Below, in pieces: positions 1 through 6,246 of a stretch of DNA of 6,650 bases (its first letter is position 1; every line of letters begins with the position of its first letter). Under the pieces are notes generated by a model. That model saw only the letters and a list, made by a program, of their open reading frames with translations, searched no databases and was not told where the DNA came from. A program made the translations under genes and the position numbers. Source of the DNA: Thiomargarita sp. (lineage in GTDB: Bacteria; Pseudomonadota; Gammaproteobacteria; Beggiatoales; Beggiatoaceae); contig JAGLFE010000470.1 in NCBI GenBank assembly GCA_023144675.1, forward strand, positions 1-6,650, in the 5' to 3' direction.

Positions 1-560
1 GGCATTAATTTAGCTTCTTCTTTTAAGCTTTTTAATTTATCTGCTAATTGATGTGAAAGATCATCTAAACCTTCATAATATTCACGTTCTTCAGGATGTG
101 GTTGTGGTACGGCTAAAGTTCGAGACATACCTGTTCTTTCATCACGTCTCCAAAATTTATAACCCAATAAATCTCCCAATTCATGCGGACGATCTTTTAT
201 TTCATCGTATTCAATAATAAATACACGTCCACTATTTTCATCCAAATTAGAGAAAAAAGTATTTCTTTCTAAAGCACACCATTCCGATTCAATATAGGCA
301 TGAGATAGCACTAGTAATAAAATAGCCGACTCCTGAATATGTTTCAAAGTTTCTGGAGTTGCTGGAGTATTACCGCGTAATTCACGATCCATCCACAATG
401 AAAATGCGTCAGTTCTACCCAATTTCTGACATAGTTTAGTTTTAAGTGTGTTAGTAAATGTTGTTACCCAACCATCTTTCGCACCAACTAATGCTTGGTT
501 ATCAATGTGAACATAACTAACAAAAATATCATGCTGATATTGAGGAATATAATTAGACAT
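1..560 (-). CDS. TIR-domain protein, N-terminal part (truncated by window edge)
   Basis: The minus strand is open from the ATG at 560 to position 1 without a stop, giving 186 residues of a longer protein. Seen: residues 11-20 read DIFVSYVHID, the usual first strand (box 1) of bacterial TIR domains. A WMDRELRGN segment follows at about 56-64, then a hydrophobic strand (ILLLVLS, 80-86) and SEWCALE (92-98). In this family the Glu of the SxxWCxxE motif (here E98) is the NAD-cleaving catalytic residue, so the domain looks enzymatically intact. The TIR fold probably ends near residue 150 and a charged, helical stretch follows (about 158-184); whatever domain comes next lies outside the window. Bacterial TIR domains act as NADases or cyclic-ADPR-type signal makers in antiphage defence, or as adaptor domains; which applies here cannot be told. 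An in-frame ATG at 575 would add five residues (MTLII). Neither start has a clear Shine-Dalgarno sequence, and 560 was chosen because the TIR homology begins close after it. Family call is firm, full architecture unknown. Confidence 0.88.
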   Translation of the reverse strand, partial: MSNYIPQYQHDIFVSYVHIDNQALVGAKDGWVTTFTNTLKTKLCQKLGRTDAFSLWMDRELRGNTPATPETLKHIQESAILLLVLSHAYIESEWCALERNTFFSNLDENSGRVFIIEYDEIKDRPHELGDLLGYKFWRRDERTGMSRTLAVPQPHPEEREYYEGLDDLSHQLADKLKSLKEEAKLM

Positions 561-615
561 AATAATTAAGGTCATTTTTGCAAGTTAATGATAAAAATTG
601 ATAATTATTAATTTT

Positions 616-654
616 TTGGTTAATTAATTACCAATTAAATTTATATTTACCAAT
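616..654. promoter_or_regulatory. Cluster of three TTGGT(T)AA half-sites upstream of the TIR gene
   Basis: TTACCAAT occurs twice in the same orientation, at 628-635 and 647-654, with starts 19 bp apart, close to two helical turns. TTGGT at 616-620 faces ACCAA at 630-634, forming a palindrome that is perfect except for one extra T at 621. The cluster lies about 40-80 bp upstream of the TIR start, where an operator or activator site would be expected. The G/C-containing core makes the repetition less likely to be chance in this AT-rich stretch, but the regulator is unknown and the function is inference. Confidence 0.3.
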
Positions 655-1100
655 AATATCTAAATAGTTTATTTAAAACACAATAAGCATCTATAAAGTA
701 TAACTTTGATTATAATTTATTCATTAAGAATTAGAAATTTGATAACAACCGAAAACTCAAGCTAATTATTTGAATTTGGAAATCATTAAATTTTTTTCTA
801 AGAATAAATACTTATTATTTTGCCATTGCATTAAATTATAATAAATTAATTACTATTAATTAGCGCAATCATTCAATTATAAAAGCTTATAAAAATAATT
901 TCATAGCATTAATAATAATTCAAGGCGTAAACAAATTTAACGATTACAGTTAAAAAATCTGTTTCGTGAATTTCCTAGAATTAAGCATAAATATATGAAT
1001 ATTAGAGAAATAAGTCGTTATAAATTTATTTCAAATGGCAAAAAAACCAAACAAAATGATGCTTAGTTTTAGTTATAAAACCTACCGTAATAATTGACTG

Positions 1101-1144
1101 ATAATATATTTAAATTAATTGGTCTATTAACTTAAATATATTAT
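1101..1144. repeat. 44-bp near-perfect palindrome
   Basis: The arm at 1101-1113 (ATAATATATTTAA) is exactly complementary to 1132-1144. After one mismatch (1114/1131) pairing continues between 1115-1119 and 1126-1130, so 18 of 19 positions pair around a 6-base loop (1120-1125). It lies 132 bp upstream of the kinase start codon. There is no GC-rich stem, so it is not a typical terminator. A TATTAT hexamer (1142-1147), 17 bp from TTGGTC (1119-1124), could be a poor promoter overlapping the right arm. An operator for a dimeric regulator, an RNA hairpin or a remnant repeat are all possible. Confidence 0.6.
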
Positions 1145-1259
1145 TATATTTTAATACTATGTTAAACAACTAAAATTTATTATAACCATATTTTATATTT
1201 TATTTAATAATTTTTTAATAAATTAAATTTATTTGAGAAAAAAAAAGATAAATAAAAAT

Positions 1260-1265
1260 GAGGGA
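1260..1265 (+). promoter_or_regulatory. Shine-Dalgarno site of the kinase gene
   Basis: GAGGGA lies 11 bases before the ATG at 1277, slightly farther than optimal but the only purine-rich G-containing match nearby. It supports 1277 as the start. The ATG at 1258 overlapping this site is out of frame with the kinase. Confidence 0.6.
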
Positions 1266-1276
1266 AACCACAATAA

Positions 1277-2380
1277 ATGATTTTAATAGTAGATGATAAC
1301 TCACAAAATCTTAAAGTATTAGGCAATATTCTTAAAAAAAATGGTTTTTTAGAAGTTGCATTTGCCGAGTCAGGTGAAAAAGCTTTAAAATTTCTTGAAA
1401 CTCAGGAACCATTACCTAGCTTAATTTTGCTAGATATTATGATGCCTGGTATTAGTGGTTTTGAAGTTTGTAAAAGTTTAAAATCAAATGCAAAAACTAA
1501 AGAAATTCCTATAATTTTTTTAACTGCTAAAACTGAAAAAGAAGACATTATTACTGGTTTAGAATTAGGAGCAGTTGATTATGTTACTAAACCATTTAAT
1601 CAAAAAGAGTTGATAACTAGAATTCATACTCATTTACAGTTAAAAGAAACTACTGAAAAATTACAACAAACATTAGTCGCCAAAGATAAATTTTTTTCCA
1701 TTTTAGGACATGATTTAGTCAATGTATTTAACTCATCTTTAGGAGCTATTCGGATATTAAATTCAGAACATCCACCGACTGATAAGGTAAAAACTGAATT
1801 TATGTCTTTAATAGAAGATAGTTTGGAAAAAGGACATAGTCTGCTTAAAAACTTATTAGAATGGTCTAGAAGTCAAACAGGTAGAATTAAACAACAACCA
1901 GCAAATATAAGTCTAAAGATGTTAATGGATAGTAATACAAGATTATTGGCGAATCATGCAGCTGCGAAAAATATCACAATCTTTCATTCAGTCGAAAAAA
2001 ACACTTTTATATTTGCTGATGAAAATATGATTAATACCGTCATTAGGAATTTGATTTCTAATGCAATTAAATTTACTAATTATGAAGGAAAAATTACTAT
2101 TGCAACTCAAATTGTAGCAACTAATTTAGTTGAAATATCCTTTGTCGATACTGGAATAGGCATTAAGACAGAAGATATTGATAAACTGTTCCGCATAGAT
2201 ATTTCTTACAATAGGGTTGGAACGGCTCAAGAACAAGGCACTGGTTTAGGTTTAATTCTATGCAAGGAATTTATTGAAAAAAATGGCGGAACTATTAAAG
2301 TTGAAAGTGAATTAGATAAAGGTAGTTGTTTTTATGTACGTCTTCCTCTTGGCACTGAAGAAATTTATAACAATTGTTAA
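1277..2380 (+). CDS. Hybrid response regulator / sensor histidine kinase (REC-HisKA-HATPase_c)
   Basis: This is a 367-residue protein without membrane segments, so a cytosolic two-component signalling protein. Residues 1-120 are a complete receiver domain: acidic pair D6/D7, phosphoacceptor D53 (in LILLDIMMPG), switch residue T83 and conserved K105 (VTKPF). A short helical linker (about 121-137) leads to the dimerisation/phosphoacceptor domain, with H145 in FFSILGHDLVNVF. The ATPase domain then shows the N box (NLISNAIKFT, 258-267), G1 (DTGIGI, 291-296), an F box around KLFRID (303-308) and G2 (GTGLGL, 321-326). The REC-then-kinase order suggests phosphorylation of the receiver tunes the kinase, a layout common in cyanobacteria and Beggiatoa-type bacteria. 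The H box is unusual: families of this type normally read SHDLK(S/N)PF, and here the Ser, Lys and Pro are replaced (GHDLVNVF), although His-Asp is kept. No partner regulator lies nearby, so input and output are unknown. The start at ATG 1277 directly precedes the first strand of the receiver. Confidence 0.93.
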   Translation: MILIVDDNSQNLKVLGNILKKNGFLEVAFAESGEKALKFLETQEPLPSLILLDIMMPGISGFEVCKSLKSNAKTKEIPIIFLTAKTEKEDIITGLELGAVDYVTKPFNQKELITRIHTHLQLKETTEKLQQTLVAKDKFFSILGHDLVNVFNSSLGAIRILNSEHPPTDKVKTEFMSLIEDSLEKGHSLLKNLLEWSRSQTGRIKQQPANISLKMLMDSNTRLLANHAAAKNITIFHSVEKNTFIFADENMINTVIRNLISNAIKFTNYEGKITIATQIVATNLVEISFVDTGIGIKTEDIDKLFRIDISYNRVGTAQEQGTGLGLILCKEFIEKNGGTIKVESELDKGSCFYVRLPLGTEEIYNNC

Positions 2381-2395
2381 TTAACAATTTTTTTT
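2372..2395 (+). terminator. AT-only hairpin with T run after the kinase gene
   Basis: Positions 2372-2389 form a perfect 18-bp palindrome (AATTGTTAATTAACAATT). It can fold as a 7-bp stem with an AATT loop, followed immediately by further T residues (T run 2388-2395). The kinase TAA (2378-2380) is inside the palindrome. The stem has only one G-C pair in each half, so it is thermodynamically weak, but its position and the T run fit a Rho-independent terminator separating the kinase from cbbQ. Confidence 0.45.
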
Positions 2396-2540
2396 ATAGC
2401 TAATTAAATTTATGGCATATTTTTGTTAAAATGCCCTTATTGAAATTAAAAACTAAAATATTTTTAAACTAGCAAAGATATTAAATTATTTTTTTAATAC
2501 TTTGTTTCATTACATTTTACTAACCTGAAATCATATTATT

Positions 2541-3338
2541 ATGAAAGAACAATACCTTATTAAAGAAGCACCTTTTTACCAAAAAACTAATAATGAAGTT
2601 ACTTTATACGAAGCAGCTTATAAACAACGTTTACCAGTGATGTTGAAAGGACCAACTGGTTGTGGTAAAACCCGTTTCGTTGAATATATGGCGTGGAAAT
2701 TACAAAAGCCTTTAATAAGTGTTGCTTGTAATGAAGATATGACCGCTTCTGACTTAGTGGGTCGTTTTTTACTGGATAAAGATGGAACTCGTTGGCAAGA
2801 TGGTCCTTTAACTATTGCTAGTCGAATTGGTGCAATTTGTTACTTGGACGAAGTTGTGGAAGCACGCCAAGATACCACAGTAGTTATTCATCCTTTAACT
2901 GACCATCGTCGCGTATTACCATTGGATAAAAAAGGCGAATTGATTGAAGCCCATACTGATTTTCAATTAGTAATTTCCTATAATCCAGGTTATCAAAGTT
3001 TAATGAAAGATTTAAAACAATCTACCAAGCAACGTTTTACTGCCCTAGATTTTGACTATCCTGATGAAGAAACAGAAAGTAGCATTGTTGCGAAAGAAAG
3101 TGGTTTAAATCCTGAACAAAGTAACAAATTAGTACAAATAGCACATCGCGCCCGTAATTTAAAAGGACATGGTTTAGATGAAGGTATTTCTACTCGTTTA
3201 TTAGTTTATGCAGCTAGCTTGATTAAAGCCGAAATTGAACCAATTGAAGCTTGTAAAATGGCTTTAGTGCGTCCAATTACTGATGACCCTGATATTCGTG
3301 CCACACTTAATAATGCAGTTGAAATGATTTTTGGATAA
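2541..3338 (+). CDS. cbbQ: CbbQ, MoxR-type AAA+ ATPase subunit of Rubisco activase
   Basis: This 265-residue protein is a full-length CbbQ, in the CbbQ/NorQ/GvpN branch of MoxR AAA+ ATPases. Seen: Walker A GPTGCGKT (37-44), a NEDMTASDLVGRFLLD segment (64-79), Walker B ICYLDE (99-104), the very conserved EARQDTTVVIHPLTDHRR segment (107-124), sensor 1 around N148 (ISYNPGYQ), an Arg-finger candidate R165 in KQSTKQRF, and sensor 2 R219 (STRLL). In chemoautotrophic proteobacteria, hexameric CbbQ binds one CbbO and uses ATP hydrolysis to remodel inhibited Rubisco and release tight-binding sugar phosphates. The sequence matches CbbQ rather than NorQ closely, especially in the HPLTDHRR and SLMKDLKQSTKQRF stretches. 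The gene follows a 160-bp gap after the kinase, so it probably has its own promoter. No strong Shine-Dalgarno precedes the ATG at 2541, but the N-terminus has the family's usual length. cbbO follows 4 bp later. Rubisco genes are not in the window. Confidence 0.95.
   Translation: MKEQYLIKEAPFYQKTNNEVTLYEAAYKQRLPVMLKGPTGCGKTRFVEYMAWKLQKPLISVACNEDMTASDLVGRFLLDKDGTRWQDGPLTIASRIGAICYLDEVVEARQDTTVVIHPLTDHRRVLPLDKKGELIEAHTDFQLVISYNPGYQSLMKDLKQSTKQRFTALDFDYPDEETESSIVAKESGLNPEQSNKLVQIAHRARNLKGHGLDEGISTRLLVYAASLIKAEIEPIEACKMALVRPITDDPDIRATLNNAVEMIFG
3333..3335 (+). promoter_or_regulatory. Weak ribosome binding site that decides the cbbO start
   Basis: GGA (within TTGGAT) at the end of cbbQ lies 7 bases before the ATG at 3343, a suitable spacing. 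This favours initiation at 3343 over a TTG at 3331 that would overlap cbbQ by 8 bp. A second in-frame ATG at 3349 is also possible. Confidence 0.4.
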
Positions 3339-3342
3339 AATT

Positions 3343-5571
3343 ATGGCTATGAATTCTGAATTGCAAGCCTATCGAGAGCAACTACGTTGCAGTGTCCAAA
3401 ATATTGACGACATCTTTGAAGAATGTATTTGTGAAGCCAAACAATCCATGACCAAAGAAGGTATTGGTACTTGGTTAAATGCTGCTAGTCGAGTTTGTGC
3501 TTTGGGACGTGGCAAAGAATTAGTATTAATTTTGCTTGAAGATATGCCTGAAATTGTGCGTTTGACTGATGAAAGTATTATTGAAGATGTTACTGATATG
3601 TCGGAAACTTTATCTTCTTTACTATTAGGTCCAGCAATCAATCCATTTTTAACCACTTTACCAGCAATTGCAAGGCGTTTAGAAGATGCAACTTTACTGC
3701 GTGAATGGCTTAAATTAGTTACTAAAATGGCTGAAGAAGCCAAAGAAGGTTTAGTTCCATTATTGAACCAAGCAGTATTTTTATTTAATCAGCTTAGTAT
3801 TGGTGGCGTACAAAACTGGATTAATTACGGGATTCGTGCTTATAGAGAACAACCGTATCGATTAGGAGATTTTTTTAGTTTACAAACCGCCGATGCCCAT
3901 GCTGCTTTGCAAAGAGAACGACATGGAACCTTATATATTGACTACGAACGTCAGCTTAAATTATACGGTCGAGCATTTTGGGATTTGGAACTTAATTTTA
4001 GCCCTTATTCATTGGCTTTTGATACTTTGCGTAAACCAGTACCACATTTGGATAAACTAGGATTTCATATTCCTGATGTTTATGATGATTTGAATGATAC
4101 AAAAGGTATTGCACGTTATCAGGCTATGATTGCGCACATGGTCGCCCATAAACTTTGGTCAAAGCCATATTTAGCCGATAATTTCAGTAGTTTTCAACAT
4201 ATTACTATAGAAACTTTTGAAGATGCTCGGGTAGAATTTTTAGCAATGCAAAACTATCCTGGATTGCGTAAACTTTGGTTATCCTTGCACCCTATTCCTA
4301 AAGAAGGTAAATGTACTGAAGAGTATTCATGTATTCGGCATAAATTAGCCATGCTATCCCGAGCTTTATTGGATTCCAATCACCCTTATACTGACCCACT
4401 TCTATTAGATTTTGTGGAAAAATTCCATGCCAGTATGATTACAGAATCTGCTAATCCAAAAATTAGTACTGATTTGGGGGTTAAATATTTAGCTAAAATT
4501 TACGAACATGATTTTCGTAAACCAAATGTTTGGTTTGAAGATACGATTGTTGACTATCGAGATGATAATCGTTATTTATGGCTGTTTTTGGAAGAAAGTG
4601 ATGATGAAGACGACTTTCATTCTGATCATGGAACTAATGATGTTGAGAATAAGAAGGAAGAAGCTGGCGATATATTACCACCACAACATTATCCAGAATG
4701 GGATTATCAAGCACAAAATTATCGTCCTGACTGGGCTACTGTTTATGAGAGTATTCAATCGCCAGGCGATCCTACTTTGATTGATAATTTGATAGCCAAA
4801 CATCATTTATTAGCCAAACAATTGCTTAAAGTGATTGATTTATTAAAACCGCAACAACGAAAACGGGTACGTTATCAAGAAGATGGGGATGAATTAGATT
4901 TAGATGTTTTAATTCGCGCTATGATTGATTTTCGAGCAGGAACAATTCCTGATACCCGTATTTATCAAAGCTATATTAAAGATGGTCGAGATATTTCGGT
5001 TTTACTTCTGATTGATTTATCGGAATCTATTAACGAAAAACCAGCTAGTGGTGAAACAACTATTTTGCAATTGAGTCAAGAGGCAGTTTCAATGTTGGCT
5101 TGGGCGGTAGAAGCTTTGGGCGATCCGTTTGCGATTGCTGGTTTTTCTTCCAATACCCGTCATGAAGTTCGCTATTCGCATTTCAAAAGTTTTAAAGAAC
5201 CTTGGGGGGCAATACCTAAGAGCAGATTGGCAGCGATGCAAGCAGGTTATTCAACGCGCATGGGAGCAGCTTTACGTCATGCTGGACGCTATTTAGAACC
5301 TCGTAAAGAAGAGAAGAAGTTATTGCTAGTGCTAACTGATGGTTCACCGTCTGATATTGATGTGCAAGACCCTAATTACTTGAAGGACGATACCCATATT
5401 GCAGTTAATGAGTTGGAAGCTAAAGGCATTACGACTTATTGCATTACTTTAGATCAAAATGCGGATGAATACGTGGGTAATATTTTTGGGCGCAATCGTT
5501 ATACAGTTATTGATGCCGTTGAGCAATTGCCAGAGAAATTACCGAAGTTATTTATGGCTTTAACTAATTAA
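3343..5571 (+). CDS. cbbO: CbbO, von Willebrand factor A domain subunit of Rubisco activase
   Basis: From ATG 3343 the protein has 742 residues, normal for CbbO. The open frame extends back to a TTG at 3331, but that start would overlap cbbQ and is less likely. The N-terminal two thirds is a mostly helical region that in studied homologues docks on the CbbQ hexamer. A strongly acidic, probably disordered linker occupies about residues 416-443 (rich in E, D, N and K). The C-terminal third is a VWA domain beginning near 550 with an intact metal-ion-dependent adhesion site: DLSES at 558-562 (D558, S560, S562), Thr638 in YSTRMGAALRH, and D666 in VLTDGSPSD. In characterised CbbQO activases this metal site contacts an acidic residue of Rubisco, which directs the ATPase to it. 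NorD, the nitric oxide reductase accessory protein, is a relative, but pairing with a CbbQ-like ATPase supports CbbO. The gene is co-transcribed with cbbQ by position. Two open frames inside it (minus 3369-3743, plus 4508-4780) are shadows. Confidence 0.93.
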   Translation: MAMNSELQAYREQLRCSVQNIDDIFEECICEAKQSMTKEGIGTWLNAASRVCALGRGKELVLILLEDMPEIVRLTDESIIEDVTDMSETLSSLLLGPAINPFLTTLPAIARRLEDATLLREWLKLVTKMAEEAKEGLVPLLNQAVFLFNQLSIGGVQNWINYGIRAYREQPYRLGDFFSLQTADAHAALQRERHGTLYIDYERQLKLYGRAFWDLELNFSPYSLAFDTLRKPVPHLDKLGFHIPDVYDDLNDTKGIARYQAMIAHMVAHKLWSKPYLADNFSSFQHITIETFEDARVEFLAMQNYPGLRKLWLSLHPIPKEGKCTEEYSCIRHKLAMLSRALLDSNHPYTDPLLLDFVEKFHASMITESANPKISTDLGVKYLAKIYEHDFRKPNVWFEDTIVDYRDDNRYLWLFLEESDDEDDFHSDHGTNDVENKKEEAGDILPPQHYPEWDYQAQNYRPDWATVYESIQSPGDPTLIDNLIAKHHLLAKQLLKVIDLLKPQQRKRVRYQEDGDELDLDVLIRAMIDFRAGTIPDTRIYQSYIKDGRDISVLLLIDLSESINEKPASGETTILQLSQEAVSMLAWAVEALGDPFAIAGFSSNTRHEVRYSHFKSFKEPWGAIPKSRLAAMQAGYSTRMGAALRHAGRYLEPRKEEKKLLLVLTDGSPSDIDVQDPNYLKDDTHIAVNELEAKGITTYCITLDQNADEYVGNIFGRNRYTVIDAVEQLPEKLPKLFMALTN

Positions 5572-5582
5572 AATAGGTGAGA

Positions 5583-5626
5583 ACTTTTGACAAACTTAGG
5601 TTTTGTCGGGAGTTAAAAGTCTTTTT
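5583..5626 (+). terminator. Possible terminator hairpin after cbbO
   Basis: Twelve bases after the cbbO stop, ACTTTT (5583-5588) can pair with AAAAGT (5615-5620). Inside it, GACAAA (5589-5594) pairs with TTTGTC (5602-5607), leaving a 7-base bulge (GGGAGTT) on one side. A T run (5622-5626) follows. The position fits transcription termination of cbbQO, but the bulge makes the structure imperfect. Confidence 0.35.
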
Positions 5627-5699
5627 GATTTGAAAACTAATATAAATTAACTGAAGTTACACAGATGAATTTAGGTTTTAGAAAATATAAGAGTTAAAA
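5596..5699 (+). repeat. Two copies of a TTAGGTTTT...GAGTTAAAA motif
   Basis: TTAGGTTTT at 5596-5604 followed by GAGTTAAAA at 5610-5618 recurs as TTAGGTTTT at 5671-5679 and GAGTTAAAA at 5691-5699. The copies start 75 bp apart and their internal spacers differ (5 versus 11 bases). The bases just before each copy are also partly alike (ACAAAC versus ATGAAT). This suggests a duplicated, degenerating short element; function unknown. Confidence 0.45.
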
Positions 5700-5779
5700 T
5701 TACTAAAATCTTTATTTTTTTAGCAACCTTTATAACAAGATTATTTTCAATTCTATTTTTTCTTTTGCGTAACTTCAGT
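5650..5779. mobile_element. Possible MITE-like element bounded by 11-bp inverted repeats
   Basis: ACTGAAGTTAC (5650-5660) is exactly complementary to GTAACTTCAGT (5769-5779). They enclose about 108 bp of AT-rich, non-coding sequence. Size and perfect terminal inverted repeats fit a miniature inverted-repeat element or an insertion-sequence remnant between two convergent genes. I see no convincing target-site duplication next to the ends and no transposase fragment inside, so this stays tentative; the right end could instead serve as a transcription-stop or regulatory site. Confidence 0.35.
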
Positions 5780-5797
5780 CAAAAAAGTAAACTTTAA

Positions 5798-6229
5798 TTA
5801 CTCTCTACAATAACTAGGTAAATATTTATCGGGAATAGGATTACTTAATCCTTCAGTTGTACAATCCCAATCCATAATAGAAGGTTTGTAAGTATTTCTA
5901 AGCTGTTTACCAGTAATCATAGGAGCACCTTTCATAAGAGCATCAACATAATATAAATCTTCTTCCGCTTGACCACTAGTAACAATACTAGTATAAATAC
6001 CACTTTCTCTTCCACCAACAACCCCAGGATTTGCAGGCCATACTCCCCAATTATCATAGTGATCAACCATAGGCATTTTAAGTCCACCTAATAAAGTCAA
6101 GGCTTCTGCTACCTTAGCCCTAGTCATATAATCACTATATATAGGAATAGCAATACTAGATATTATACCAATAATGCCAATTACAATCATCAATTCAATA
6201 ATGGTAAATTCTTTTCGTATTTTATTCAT
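5798..6229 (-). CDS. pilA: Type IV pilin (PilA/PilE type) with altered prepilin cleavage site
   Basis: This is a 143-residue major-pilin-like protein. Seen: a short basic leader (MNKIRKE), then FTIIELMIVIGIIGIISSIA, the hallmark N-terminal helix of type IV pilins, continuing with PIYSDYMTRAKVAEAL. The mature numbering starts at F8, so E12 is the conserved Glu5. Near the C-terminus, C123 and C141 can form the usual D-region disulfide loop. Segments such as NWGVWP and TGKQL match the neisserial-type pilin family. Such proteins are inserted in the inner membrane, processed and N-methylated by the prepilin peptidase PilD, and assembled into pili for twitching, adhesion or DNA uptake. Odd feature: position -1, nearly always Gly, is Glu (E7, codon GAA; GGA would differ by one base). 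The ATG at 6229 is fixed by a strong Shine-Dalgarno (GGAG) and no other in-frame start restores Gly. The gene stands alone, convergent to cbbO, with no other pilus genes beside it. It could be a functional variant, a decaying copy or contain a base error. Confidence 0.92.
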   Translation of the reverse strand: MNKIRKEFTIIELMIVIGIIGIISSIAIPIYSDYMTRAKVAEALTLLGGLKMPMVDHYDNWGVWPANPGVVGGRESGIYTSIVTSGQAEEDLYYVDALMKGAPMITGKQLRNTYKPSIMDWDCTTEGLSNPIPDKYLPSYCRE

Positions 6230-6236
6230 ATTTTTT

Positions 6237-6240
6237 CTCC
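6237..6240 (-). promoter_or_regulatory. Shine-Dalgarno site of the pilin gene
   Basis: On the minus strand GGAG precedes the ATG at 6229 by 7 bases, ideal spacing and the strongest ribosome binding site in the window. It fits high expression of a structural protein and fixes the start, which matters because of the unusual leader. Confidence 0.75.
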
Positions 6241-6246
6241 ATAATA

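Larger units (their letters stand above)
576..1276. other. AT-rich divergent intergenic region, no supported gene
   Basis: About 700 bases separate the divergently transcribed TIR and kinase genes. Six-frame reading shows only very short open frames without ribosome binding sites. The base composition is strikingly A/T even compared with the flanking genes, so promoter-like hexamers occur by chance throughout and no single promoter can be assigned with confidence. The definable structures are the TTGGT half-site cluster (616-654) and the palindrome at 1101-1144, listed separately. A weaker stem can be drawn at 941-966 (CGA/TCG plus ACAG/CTGT). The region probably carries both divergent promoters. 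Confidence 0.7.

Noticed and set aside
995..1066. 23-codon frame (MNIREISRYKF...) in the divergent intergenic region
   Set aside because: It has no ribosome binding site, is short and Lys/Asn rich as expected from random AT-rich sequence, and resembles no known small protein.
1094..1099. TTGACT as a -35 box for the kinase gene
   Set aside because: It is a good hexamer, but no acceptable -10 box lies 16-18 bp downstream; the apparent match is probably chance.
2414..2435. GGCAT...ATGCC inverted repeat between the kinase gene and cbbQ
   Set aside because: The stem is only 5 bp with a long loop and no following T run; possibly a regulatory dyad, but too weak to list as a feature.
3331..3342. 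TTG start for cbbO four codons upstream
   Set aside because: It would overlap cbbQ by 8 bp and use a rare start codon, while ATG 3343 has a GGA at suitable spacing.
3369..3743. 124-codon open frame on the minus strand
   Set aside because: It lies entirely inside cbbO, is Ser/Lys rich without any recognisable domain, and cbbO in the other strand has clear family identity.
4508..4780. 90-codon open frame on the plus strand
   Set aside because: It is an out-of-frame shadow of the cbbO acidic-linker region with a biased Ile/Met/Leu composition and no ribosome binding site of its own.
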